This document shows positions 1-8,725 of a stretch of 61,606 nt of DNA, piece by piece. This DNA comes from a virus. The translations under genes and the position numbers were made by a program. The first letter of the stretch is position 1; the number at the start of each line of letters is the position of its first letter. The notes under the pieces are model-generated. The model had not been told where the DNA came from, did not search any database, and saw only the letters and a program-made list of their open reading frames with translations. The DNA is taken from positions 1 to 61,606 of IMG/VR virus record IMGVR_UViG_3300018418_000018, one strand, 5' to 3'.

Positions 1-251
1 ATTGCCATATCTACTTCAGGATGCATGGCTACACCACGATAGCGCAAAATAAGATGATGGTTGTCTTTCGACTCATCTCCATCCATATTAATGTACTGAC
101 CAAAATGACCCGCCGTCGCAGTTACATAACCCGCGCCGTCAGCGTCAGTTGGAGGGACAATAGACTGTAACTTCTCTTTGTCCTTTTCGTCTTTTTTGGC
201 TCGCTTAATTTCGAAGCCAAAAATTTTCAATGTGTTTACGTTATCTGCCAT
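1..251 (-). CDS. 20: Portal protein gp20, N-terminal part (runs off the window)
   Basis: The first 83 codons of a minus-strand gene are present; the rest lies beyond position 1. The protein begins MADNVNTLKIFGFEIKR and continues with a charged segment and then the stretch YVTATAGHFGQY, a pattern I recognise from the N-terminus of T4-like portal proteins. In the family, gp20 forms the dodecameric ring at the head vertex through which DNA enters and leaves. It directly follows tail tube gp19, the same order as in T4-like late operons. The ATG at 251-249 is preceded by an AGGAA ribosome binding site, which lies immediately after the T-tract of the hairpin at 262-299. Expression may therefore depend on read-through of that hairpin or on a separate promoter. 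The identification rests on the N-terminus and gene order only. Confidence 0.85.
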   Translation of the reverse strand, partial: MADNVNTLKIFGFEIKRAKKDEKDKEKLQSIVPPTDADGAGYVTATAGHFGQYINMDGDESKDNHHLILRYRGVAMHPEVDMA

Positions 252-261
252 ACGTATTCCT

Positions 262-299
262 AAAAAATTATATAAGGGAGCCCGAAGACTCCCTTATAT
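262..299 (-). terminator. Hairpin with T-tract between gp19 and gp20
   Basis: A perfect 11-bp inverted repeat (270-280 with 289-299, arms ATATAAGGGAG and CTCCCTTATAT) encloses an 8-nt loop. On the minus strand it is followed by six T residues (complement of 262-267), so it has the form of an intrinsic terminator for transcripts coming from gp18-gp19. The core GGGAG...CTCCC with an intervening CGAAG is nearly the same as the hairpin at 56251-56274. It lies only about 10 nt before the gp20 start codon, so it may attenuate rather than fully stop transcription into gp20. Confidence 0.75.
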
Positions 300-310
300 T
301 TAGTACACCA

Positions 311-838
311 TTAAGATGTCGTATTGCTTTCCCAATACTGATACGAGAACGTGATATCAAACGTTTCGATCTGATCTCTCTGATCGTAGTCAAGAGTGAT
401 TGGTCCAACAACCGTTGGAAATGCACCTCTAAACGTGTAACGCTTGATTACAGACTCATCACGATCCAACTGATCTACAAGCAGGTCTGCTTGATAGTCA
501 ACTGGATTCGTCAAGCCAGTATTTGCACTGTGCGCGTTGATGCCGTTCATCCATCGCTCAAACGAATCACGAATGGTAAAGTCAGTATCGTTAATGATAG
601 TAACAGTCCAATCTTCGAATGTGCGATCACCCGCAACCTTTAGTTCACGACCGCGAAACGGTACTGCAAACGAGTTGGTTGAAGACTGAGGCAACTGCGC
701 AGTTTTGCAAAGAAACGATGTCAATTCGACATCGCCTCCTGCGTACGCTGGAAAGTTGAGTGTCGCCTTGAACAGATTTGGTCTAGCGCCACCACCTCTC
801 AGCTTTGACTTGAAGTCATCTACTCCTAAAATAGCCAT
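311..838 (-). CDS. 19: Tail tube protein gp19
   Basis: This 175-aa protein matches the T4 gp19 family in length (T4 gp19 is about 163 aa) and character. It starts MAILGVDDFKSKLRGGGARP, with the glycine/arginine-rich N-terminal loop typical of these proteins, and ends in the strand FDITFSYQYWES that resembles the C-terminal strand of tail tube proteins. In the family, stacked hexameric rings of gp19 form the rigid inner tube through which DNA passes. It lies 18 bp downstream of the sheath gene, as expected for the gp18-gp19 pair. An AAGGAG ribosome binding site sits 8 nt before the ATG. A terminator-like hairpin follows the gene. Nothing looks unusual. Confidence 0.93.
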   Translation of the reverse strand: MAILGVDDFKSKLRGGGARPNLFKATLNFPAYAGGDVELTSFLCKTAQLPQSSTNSFAVPFRGRELKVAGDRTFEDWTVTIINDTDFTIRDSFERWMNGINAHSANTGLTNPVDYQADLLVDQLDRDESVIKRYTFRGAFPTVVGPITLDYDQRDQIETFDITFSYQYWESNTTS

Positions 839-856
839 TAGTTATTCTCCTTGCGC

Positions 857-2599
857 TTAAACCAGTCCAACGACTTCATCAAAGTCTACACCAGTTCTAA
901 CTGCTACGAAGTTCAGTGTTACGTAGTTGATAGAACGTGCAGGCTTAATAAAGACCGATGCGACAAATTGATTGTTATCAATGATGTTTGGAGTGTTGTT
1001 TGTTTCGTCACACACCACTCTAAAATCAGTGATACCCCGTCGACCCTTAATCTCTCTCAAGAAAGGCTCGATAATATTAACGAATTCCGCACGAGTGAAT
1101 TCATCATTGAATTCGAACATAACGTTCTGTGCGGCGCCTTTGATTGCTCGCTCGATCACCAAGAAGAGGCGACGAACGTTGATGCGATCAAATGCTGAAG
1201 GACGACCTAACTTAGTCTTATCTCCGTACAACAAGATTCCTTGACCTGGCAAGTTAACAATTGGGTTAACACTGGCTTTATACAAAGTATCTCTTTGAGC
1301 CTTAGCGGGATTGTACGCTAGAGAAGTTACTCCGAAGTATTGTCCTCTCCTAGAGCCTGCTGGCGAGAACCACGGATCTGCATTCAGATCAGTAGATGCC
1401 ATCACACCCGCTGTTGCGGCTGCGGCAGGAATGTTTACATACTCATCGTTATACTTATCGTATACTTTCAAGTAGTTGCCATCGACAATCAGGTAAGAAG
1501 AAGCATTTAGCGTATTTGCCCAAGCCGCAGTTGCAGTAGCAATTACACTGGTATTTGAGCCTTGTCCTGTCACAATCGATGAAGGTGGTGAAGTCACAAC
1601 AACACAATCTTTACGTGTTACCGCTTGTGCAGTCAATGTGTTAGCCATTGTTCTACAGTCAGCACTGTCAACAACTTCTGGTGCAACTAAGAAATCCACT
1701 TGAATTACGTCAGGATCGTTATACTCACCAAAACTGATCAGATAATTGTTTATATCTGGATTAGCCGCTCTACCGCGATCAAGAGAGTAAGTACCAACTT
1801 GACCTGACGCTGAGCCTGTGAACGATGCCGCACTCGTAATTCCTGGGAACGCATCTGACAAGTTAGGTGCCCAAACATACTCGGACTGATTGTTCAGAAC
1901 GTTTTGAATAAAGTTAGTTGAACCATTGTCAGTTTTAGCGTCCGTTGCCAGAGAAAGATAAGAATACTTTTCTAGCACTGTTCCTGGCGTTCCTGTGATT
2001 TTACCATCCTCATCGAGAATGATACAGTGAACTTCGTCGCCAACTTCAGAGTCAGCCGCAAAGCCGTAGCCTGCTACGTTAGCAGATGATCTTGGCGGAC
2101 CATCAAACAGTGTAGAGATATCAGCGCCGTCAACAGTCCAGTTGTTAAACGCACTATCAGCTTCGCTATATGGGCACATTGAAATCTTAAGGCTGTTACC
2201 TAAAGTGCCAGGATATTTTGCGATAACATAGTTGTTTAGAGTGGTAATGCTACGCGCATCCCAATCATCACGATTTTTAATCAACACCTGATCAGCACCA
2301 GCCGCGATTGCGTTTTGTGCTGAATCGTCTACGGTACGTGTTACGTACGCGCTACTTGAATACTTCAAAAACATTGAAGCAGAGAGAAAATCCGATACTG
2401 CTGCCGCAGAATCGTTAGAAGGAGATCCAAATTGCGAAGCCAGTTCTGCTTCAGTGCTTACCAGAATAGGCTGATCGGCTGGACCCCAGTTAAAGTCTCC
2501 TACAAACGCTCCCGTTGAAGAAGTAACTGCCGGCACTACACCAGACAGATCGAATTCCTTCACGGTAATGTTGGGAGACTCAGATGGTAGTAATGCCAT
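857..2599 (-). CDS. 18: Tail sheath protein gp18
   Basis: The product is 580 aa, somewhat shorter than T4 gp18 (659 aa). The N-terminus MALLPSESPNITVKEFDLSG and the segment SSTGAFVGDFNWGPADQPIL are typical of phage tail sheath proteins (sheath subtilisin-like family; the name refers to fold, not protease activity). The C-terminal third contains INVRRLFLVIERAI and the final FVAVRTGVDFDEVVG, the conserved tube-embracing region that exchanges strands with neighbouring subunits in the family. The sheath contracts to drive the tail tube through the host envelope. It is followed by the tail tube gene. An AAGGA ribosome binding site precedes the ATG, and a TATAAATA late promoter lies 64 bp upstream in the 85-bp gap. 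Confidence 0.95.
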   Translation of the reverse strand: MALLPSESPNITVKEFDLSGVVPAVTSSTGAFVGDFNWGPADQPILVSTEAELASQFGSPSNDSAAAVSDFLSASMFLKYSSSAYVTRTVDDSAQNAIAAGADQVLIKNRDDWDARSITTLNNYVIAKYPGTLGNSLKISMCPYSEADSAFNNWTVDGADISTLFDGPPRSSANVAGYGFAADSEVGDEVHCIILDEDGKITGTPGTVLEKYSYLSLATDAKTDNGSTNFIQNVLNNQSEYVWAPNLSDAFPGITSAASFTGSASGQVGTYSLDRGRAANPDINNYLISFGEYNDPDVIQVDFLVAPEVVDSADCRTMANTLTAQAVTRKDCVVVTSPPSSIVTGQGSNTSVIATATAAWANTLNASSYLIVDGNYLKVYDKYNDEYVNIPAAAATAGVMASTDLNADPWFSPAGSRRGQYFGVTSLAYNPAKAQRDTLYKASVNPIVNLPGQGILLYGDKTKLGRPSAFDRINVRRLFLVIERAIKGAAQNVMFEFNDEFTRAEFVNIIEPFLREIKGRRGITDFRVVCDETNNTPNIIDNNQFVASVFIKPARSINYVTLNFVAVRTGVDFDEVVGLV

Positions 2600-2663
2600 G
2601 GTCGTGTCCTTTTTTTCGTTAATATATGATAAGAGAACATAATACGGATAATTTCAATGTATT

Positions 2664-2671
2664 TATTTATA
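2664..2671 (-). promoter_or_regulatory. T4-type late promoter upstream of gp18
   Basis: The minus strand reads TATAAATA, the exact consensus of T4 late promoters recognised by gp55 sigma. It lies in the 85-bp non-coding gap between gp17 and gp18, 64 nt upstream of the gp18 ATG, and would give the abundant sheath and tube proteins their own transcript. Confidence 0.7.
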
Positions 2672-2684
2672 AATTACCTGTTTT

Positions 2685-4304
2685 TCAGTACGGTTCGTCC
2701 CATGTTAACTGCCAGGGTTCGTACTTCATACGTTCTCTGTCTTCGATCTCTTGAATGGCACTAGACCCATCATCAACAAATCCAAACGGCACTACATCTT
2801 CTTCGATACGTCTCATCTGCTGTTCAAACATCATCTGCTTAAGATTGATGTCTGTCATGTCTGAGAACATCTGTGTCGATATAAAGTAACCGAGCATCAC
2901 TAAGTTCATCATCAAATCGTCATGATTGCCATCAGCGGCTTCGTAAGACTGTCCTTTTGAAACAAACGTAGAAATCTCTAAGATAGTATCATCGTCAACG
3001 ATATCTAATTTGTTGTTTTCAAGAAGGTCTTTGATGCCAGAACAACCAAGACGTTTTGTCTTTCGTGTCATTTCAATGCCAACAGCATTTGCTTTGACTG
3101 TTGACTCCACGTGAACATTTTCGTATTCTAGATCATAATACAAACCTCTACAAACTACGCTACCCTGGTCATTTGATTCAACGATCACATATGCGTTGTT
3201 GTAGACTTTCGCAAACTTATAGATAATGTCTGGGAAGAGTATTGGAGAAATAGTATTGTTCCGATACACAGCGACCTGTTTGAAGGGTCGCACAGATATA
3301 TCGATTACGTTAAACGTCGAATAGTCCTGTCCTCTTCCTTTTGCTACGTCGACCATCATGAGATATTCGTGATTCTTTGATGTTTCTTCGTAGATTTTTA
3401 CATCACCGCCCTCAAGCATTTTGAGTGGTGGCATTGATCTTAGATTAAGCAGTGTTTCTGCATTGATCAGTGTATCGCCCGTTCCGAAAAACGTATTGCC
3501 AAATTCTTGATCGAACTGCATCTGTGACGTGTTCGAAATTGTCTGCTTCTTCCACTCTTCATCACGTCCTGGCACGTCCCACCAATTAACTGTAAAGGCT
3601 TGATATTCGTTGATCTTTTGTACAGCGCCTTCCCAGATTTTGTGAAACGTATTACCGATACCGTTAGCGGTAGATGTTATGATAACTTTTGTATCTTTAC
3701 CAGCAGAGATTACCGGATATGTCGAGGTATAAAACTCACTAGCTCTTTCAACAAAAGCAAACTCGTCAAGAAACAGTAGATTGACAGACATACCACGAAT
3801 AGAACTGCCTGAAGTAGCAGAAGCAATAATGCGAGAATTATTTGAAAACTCAATACTACCTTTGTTGAGAGCGCGGCAGCCAGGTTGTAAAAAGAAGGGT
3901 AAGTTTTCAAGAGCCAACGTGACCCGTGCAAGCATTTCTCTTGCAGTTGCGCCTTTGTTGGCAAGCACCGCAATCGTTTTCTCAGGATGGAATATAGCGT
4001 ACCAAAGTAAGTAAACAACTGACGAAATACTTTTACCAGACTGACGACAAGCCAAGACGATAGAAAACCGATTATCGTTAAAATGGTTGAACATTTTTTC
4101 TTGATATGGGTATAGGTCAAAGTTGACAAGTCCTTTATCAAGTGATATAATCTTTACGTAAGTCTTTGCAAAATATGCAGGATCTTTCATGCACTTCGCG
4201 TACTCTAGCACTTCATGCTGAGTCCACTCTTGCTGTACTCCATCACGTTTTACATTGACATTACCTAGATAATGTTCATGGTCACTCATTCGATGGGCTA
4301 ACAT
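2685..4304 (-). CDS. 17: Terminase large subunit gp17 (packaging ATPase/nuclease)
   Basis: From the ATG at 4304 the product is 539 aa. The Walker A motif is CRQSGKS (residues 86-92), the Walker B motif is LLFLDE with Asp180/Glu181, and a coupling-type motif ITSTANG follows around residue 210. The C-terminal half holds the RNase H-fold nuclease signature: VDVAKGRGQDYS, then IVESNDQG, and a late acidic DD pair near the end. In T4-like phages gp17 pumps DNA through the portal and cuts the concatemer. An AAGG ribosome binding site lies about 7 nt before this ATG; a second ATG at 4289 is possible. The gene overlaps the end of gp16 by 23 bp, the normal terminase arrangement. Confidence 0.95.
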   Translation of the reverse strand: MLAHRMSDHEHYLGNVNVKRDGVQQEWTQHEVLEYAKCMKDPAYFAKTYVKIISLDKGLVNFDLYPYQEKMFNHFNDNRFSIVLACRQSGKSISSVVYLLWYAIFHPEKTIAVLANKGATAREMLARVTLALENLPFFLQPGCRALNKGSIEFSNNSRIIASATSGSSIRGMSVNLLFLDEFAFVERASEFYTSTYPVISAGKDTKVIITSTANGIGNTFHKIWEGAVQKINEYQAFTVNWWDVPGRDEEWKKQTISNTSQMQFDQEFGNTFFGTGDTLINAETLLNLRSMPPLKMLEGGDVKIYEETSKNHEYLMMVDVAKGRGQDYSTFNVIDISVRPFKQVAVYRNNTISPILFPDIIYKFAKVYNNAYVIVESNDQGSVVCRGLYYDLEYENVHVESTVKANAVGIEMTRKTKRLGCSGIKDLLENNKLDIVDDDTILEISTFVSKGQSYEAADGNHDDLMMNLVMLGYFISTQMFSDMTDINLKQMMFEQQMRRIEEDVVPFGFVDDGSSAIQEIEDRERMKYEPWQLTWDEPY

Positions 4305-4632
4305 CAATCACCTTTTCATCTTCGCTTTGTTGCAACAAACGTTGCAGATCAGTAGTACTTCCTATAAAAACATTATTATTGGTAATTGCTTTAGGCTCTT
4401 CTTTTTCTTGCGTTATGTCTTTGGTCTTCTTATTTAGTTCCATCAATTTATCGTTGACATCTGAGATGTTTTTGATCATGTTCGACAGAACTTCAAAAGC
4501 TCTAGGATGTTCAGACTCACGAGCAACCTCAATCATCAGATCGAGTGATTCTCTTCCCTTATCAATCAACTCGTAATAAGTTGAGCGAGAATAATCGTAG
4601 TCCGATTTAATATTAGGATCATCTTTTTTCAT
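4282..4632 (-). CDS. 16: Terminase small subunit gp16
   Basis: This is a 116-aa acidic, helical protein overlapping the start of gp17. The central segment RSTYYELIDKGRESLDLMIE followed by AFEVLSNMIKNISDVNDKL is the helical region typical of T4-like small terminases, which assemble into rings and regulate gp17 and DNA recognition. The family assignment rests on position and this helical pattern. T4 gp16 is longer (164 aa). Its own start lies 13 bp after the stop of the 1359-aa gene, so it is probably co-transcribed with the fibre genes upstream. Confidence 0.85.
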   Translation of the reverse strand: MKKDDPNIKSDYDYSRSTYYELIDKGRESLDLMIEVARESEHPRAFEVLSNMIKNISDVNDKLMELNKKTKDITQEKEEPKAITNNNVFIGSTTDLQRLLQQSEDEKVIDVSPSNE

Positions 4633-4645
4633 ACTACGGCCCTAT

Positions 4646-7600
4646 TCAAGCTGGATTCACGTCAATATCAGTTCCAACATACTCAAGTTCTGAGAAGTAC
4701 GCAATACTTTGAGTGTCGGTGTTTGTCGGATCAGCATCATCAGTTATTGTAAACGATACAAGCATACTCGCTAAACGACTAGTCGGTTGACGTGCAGATG
4801 CAATGAGATCAAATTGTTGAGTACTAGACAGTGATAAGTTTGTTCCGTAACTTCCCACTGCTACACCACCATCGCTTGGAACTCCAGCGCCTTGAATTGT
4901 TGCTGTAATCGTAAAGTTACCAGTCGTTGTCGCCGCTTGATGCCACGTCCCAAGTTTAATGTATTGATCTGGAAGTGGTGTTCCTGGAATAACATTACCT
5001 TCACCGTAGATGCCACCATCAGAACGGAACTGCAATCCAGACACCGCGGTGTTAAGTATCTCATTAGTGTATGCTTTTATGGTCTGTACAGCCCACGTAG
5101 TGAAGGCAGGTTCAAGCTGGAAGTTTACAACAGATTCGTTGCCACCAACAGTGGTATCAGTGATTGTAAATCCTACACTTGCTACTGGAGATGCTGGGCG
5201 CGCTTGATCGTATACAGCCATCGTATACGTGTCATCAATCGTATCATCGTTCGTAGCTGTGACAGTAGTGAATCCACCAACGTTATTGGTCATGGTAAAT
5301 GTTCTTTCAGAGCCTGCATCGAAATCTGCTACAGTTTCAGAACTGCCAAACACTAGTCTTGTGTTCTGAACATTTGCTGTTAAGTTTTCACTCATATTAA
5401 TTTGATAGTACAGTATAGAATCACCTAGTGTTACTGCAAATTTACCAGTAACAGTTCCTGGTACATTCGCGTCATTGACGCAAACACTGCCGTTCGGAAT
5501 ATTAAGGGCTTCTGGATCACTCGTTCTAATTGCAGACTGACCTGAACCAGAGCCACTGCCATCTGTCACAACTACATCGTAGTCTGTGAGATTTGCATAG
5601 TACGTTCCATTAGGAATATTTGTGCCACCAACAGTCCACGTAATTGTATCGCCTTCATCTACAGTTGTGCTAGGTGAAGCGGTAAGCGTCCACGTAGCGG
5701 GCGCATCTAGTACAGAGAACGTCATTGTGTCAAGCACGTCACCACCGTTACTTGCAAAATCGTTTCGTGATAGATACGCTACACCAAATTGCTCGCCTTC
5801 GTATGTGCCATCAAATATTGGTCTGTTAAAGTCTGCACCACCTTGTGTCGTGAACAAAGTTTTTAACACTTGAGATGCTGGATCAGTTTCAGCAAACGGA
5901 ACATATATCTGTGCGTTGTTTATCCATTTGCTAGACCAAGGACTACCGAGAGCATCTGACTTTTGCAATTCAAAATACAAGTTTTCGTCAACTGCCGCAT
6001 TCGTCGTAAAGTTTAATACAAGACTCTCAGTACCTTCTGTAACAGCACTATCACGCACTCCTTCTTGCTCAACAACATACAGGTTATAATCAGTTGCACT
6101 AGCATCTAGAATTCTTACAGATGCGGACTGAGCGAGTGTTACACCTGAACTGTTCTTAACAATTGCCCAGAAATCTTGTTCGTCTGAATCTTCGTCTTGA
6201 CCATCATCACGAATTAGCAACGAGAACGTTCCTGTTCCACCAGAAACTACCATTCCATTTCCTGTTGATGCTTCATCTCCGTATGGCAATTGCGAAGCGG
6301 AATACAGTCCTACATTTGTAGGCTCATCGACATCCCACTCGCCTGTGGTGGGATTTAGTTTACCAAAGTCATTTGGCGTTAAGCCTCGTAATCCATCAAA
6401 AGTTAAGAAAGTGTCGAACGTTTGTACTTGCCAATCGAATATTCCATCAGCGCCAGTCGTTGTAAATGTAAACGTTAAAGTCTCACCTTCTGGAACACGT
6501 GTTTTGTTCGGAGTAAGAGTGTAAGTAGCCGCGGCTCCACCACGAATCTGATTTAATGAAGAAACAAGCGGATCGAACACTACAGGATCTGAATGAAGAT
6601 ACGCATAAAAAGATTCGTCAGCAGTTTCGGAACTGTCAGCAAAAGCAAGAGATGAACTTGTTCCACTATTGTTTGTTACCGTAATTGAAGCACGTGAGTT
6701 TAATCCTTGTCCAGGAGCTCCTCCATTGCCGGCATACGTTAAGAAATCTAAATTATTTGTGCCGACATTGCCAATCTGAAGATAATAAGTGCCGTCAGCA
6801 ATGTTGCTTCCAGACACATCGAATGTAACAGTATCACCTTCATTCGCGGTTGTAGGATTCATCGTAAGATTGTAAATTGGATTTTGATCGAACACGTTGA
6901 AACCAGAAGATGTTGCTACGAGAGCAGGACTGTACTTACTATTTGTAACTTGAAGGAATCCTCCAGTTACACCTCGTCGAATAGTATCAGCCCGAACTTG
7001 AATGCTAAAAGTAGTTGAAGTGCCTGAGTTAAGTGTAAATGATCCAGAAGTTGCAAGCGGACGTGGATCACTAGCTAAAGCGCCAGTAAATTGCCATGTG
7101 ACTGTATCGCCACCATCTTGCGAACTATGATTGATTGTAAATGAAAGAGTATCACCTTCAGTATAGCTCGCCGCGCTCGGTGTAACAGTGAACGTAGCCG
7201 CCGTGTTGTTAATCGCAACAGTTACAGAGTCTTTCTTAATTCCTTCGAACGTCTGAAGTATCACAGCGAAATGTTCTGTGCTTTCTGATACCGTGTCGCC
7301 ACGAATCGGAATAATAATATCACCATCTGAGTAAGACAGGACGTTAGGAGGAGTTGAAGCACCAAGAGTAGGTCTAATATTTACAGGTTGTGGATTATTT
7401 GAGTCGGGCAACGGCGTGACAAAATCAGAGTCAGTTGTCGAAATATGTTTGCCGTACCAGTACAGTGTTGTGCTATTCCACGCTTTTGTGTTAGGGTTAC
7501 CATTATAAAGTGAACCTGAACCATGCGATGCAACAATCAAAAGATCATCACCTTCATCAATAGGATCAAATGGAATCAACTGATATTCTGTAATTACATC

Positions 7601-8725
7601 ATTCAACACTACGCGATCAGACGCAATGGTTCTTTCACCAACATCTTCAACGAATACAGTAAACGCTTCTTGTCCTTCGGTTTCAACACTATCAATGCCT
7701 GTTGGTATTGTAAAGTAACCAAACGCAGGTCCTAACGGACTGTCTTGCTGTAACTGCAAAAATGCTTTACTGCTTCTAAGAGGCACTTCGTACGGTGGCG
7801 TATAGTTGAACGCACCCGCTGAATCGAAATTGTAGAAATCATCTGTTGACGTATCGCTCGCAAGATCGCCACCAGCAGGATCAACGAAATAACGAACCGT
7901 TCCTGTGCCAGCTGGAATGTTCGTGCCGCTAATCTTGTATCTAAAGATTGTTCCTTCTGGAACACTGTCGATATTGCCTGTCAGCGTATTGTATACAGGA
8001 TCACCGATGTAGCCTTCACGATAACGTCCCGCACTATCAAGAAAACGAGTTAACTCCCAAACAGGAGAAGGTCGTTGACTTACAGCAGAGTCTTGCATGA
8101 CAGCGTTAATTGCTGGAGTAATCACATCGTCAATCGACACTTCAGCGCCGAGATACATGCCTGCTGGATGAGCAAACAGTTTGAAAATATCACGCCATTT
8201 CGAAATGGGCACGCCGACTCGTATCAACAGAGCGAACGTCTGATACAATTTGTCGTTGGTCAGATATCTCAGTGAATCAGGACCGATTTGCGAAGAGGTG
8301 TTGTTTAATGTGAAAACGTTTTCTTTTGGATAAATTACGTCTGCGTCGAGACCATAGAATGATCTAAAGAACCACTCGATAGCAAACTTGGTACCCTTTG
8401 ATCTGAACAGCGTATTCGAAAAGTTAGCCGCCGCTCTTTTCTCAAAGTCTTCTGTGCCGAAGCCTTCGAAGTATGCTTCACCCAAAAGAAACTCGTCCTC
8501 AATAAACGAGAGAAGAGTGATGTCAGTTTCGTTAATATCACGGACAGCAAAGAGATGATTTAACAACTCATTCGGATCGTTCTGATCTTGCCACTCATAA
8601 TAATTTTTTAATAGGTCGATGAACTTAGGATAGAACTGAGCAAAATGTTCAGGCAATACGTTCTCGACCTGCATTTCACGCAGATTAAGTAGTCTTCTTC
8701 TTTTATCTAAAAATCCATTATGCAT
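4646..8725 (-). CDS. Large virion protein with Calx-beta-like tandem repeats
   Basis: The product is 1359 aa. The first ~230 residues form a distinct domain (EHFAQFYPKFIDLLKNYYEW, later FRSKGTKFAIEWFFRSFYG and WRDIFKLFAHPAGMYLG), a type of N-terminus I associate with structural proteins of marine T4-like phages. The remainder is a chain of beta-sandwich-like repeats, each opening with a version of T.TPS..SYTEGDTLSFTI (also NEGDTVTFDVSGSNI, PEGETLTFTFTT, DEGDTITWTVGGTNI). This E-G-D/E-T-h-T-F pattern is that of Calx-beta/adhesin repeats, which often bind calcium and mediate surface attachment. No enzymatic motif is seen. It abuts the protease gene directly. A fibre or baseplate-attached adhesin is the best guess. 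Confidence 0.7.
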   Translation of the reverse strand: MHNGFLDKRRRLLNLREMQVENVLPEHFAQFYPKFIDLLKNYYEWQDQNDPNELLNHLFAVRDINETDITLLSFIEDEFLLGEAYFEGFGTEDFEKRAAANFSNTLFRSKGTKFAIEWFFRSFYGLDADVIYPKENVFTLNNTSSQIGPDSLRYLTNDKLYQTFALLIRVGVPISKWRDIFKLFAHPAGMYLGAEVSIDDVITPAINAVMQDSAVSQRPSPVWELTRFLDSAGRYREGYIGDPVYNTLTGNIDSVPEGTIFRYKISGTNIPAGTGTVRYFVDPAGGDLASDTSTDDFYNFDSAGAFNYTPPYEVPLRSSKAFLQLQQDSPLGPAFGYFTIPTGIDSVETEGQEAFTVFVEDVGERTIASDRVVLNDVITEYQLIPFDPIDEGDDLLIVASHGSGSLYNGNPNTKAWNSTTLYWYGKHISTTDSDFVTPLPDSNNPQPVNIRPTLGASTPPNVLSYSDGDIIIPIRGDTVSESTEHFAVILQTFEGIKKDSVTVAINNTAATFTVTPSAASYTEGDTLSFTINHSSQDGGDTVTWQFTGALASDPRPLATSGSFTLNSGTSTTFSIQVRADTIRRGVTGGFLQVTNSKYSPALVATSSGFNVFDQNPIYNLTMNPTTANEGDTVTFDVSGSNIADGTYYLQIGNVGTNNLDFLTYAGNGGAPGQGLNSRASITVTNNSGTSSSLAFADSSETADESFYAYLHSDPVVFDPLVSSLNQIRGGAAATYTLTPNKTRVPEGETLTFTFTTTGADGIFDWQVQTFDTFLTFDGLRGLTPNDFGKLNPTTGEWDVDEPTNVGLYSASQLPYGDEASTGNGMVVSGGTGTFSLLIRDDGQDEDSDEQDFWAIVKNSSGVTLAQSASVRILDASATDYNLYVVEQEGVRDSAVTEGTESLVLNFTTNAAVDENLYFELQKSDALGSPWSSKWINNAQIYVPFAETDPASQVLKTLFTTQGGADFNRPIFDGTYEGEQFGVAYLSRNDFASNGGDVLDTMTFSVLDAPATWTLTASPSTTVDEGDTITWTVGGTNIPNGTYYANLTDYDVVVTDGSGSGSGQSAIRTSDPEALNIPNGSVCVNDANVPGTVTGKFAVTLGDSILYYQINMSENLTANVQNTRLVFGSSETVADFDAGSERTFTMTNNVGGFTTVTATNDDTIDDTYTMAVYDQARPASPVASVGFTITDTTVGGNESVVNFQLEPAFTTWAVQTIKAYTNEILNTAVSGLQFRSDGGIYGEGNVIPGTPLPDQYIKLGTWHQAATTTGNFTITATIQGAGVPSDGGVAVGSYGTNLSLSSTQQFDLIASARQPTSRLASMLVSFTITDDADPTNTDTQSIAYFSELEYVGTDIDVNPA

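Noticed and set aside
857-2599. The sheath named 'subtilisin-like' as a second protease
   Set aside because: The name describes a fold relationship; no catalytic triad is seen.
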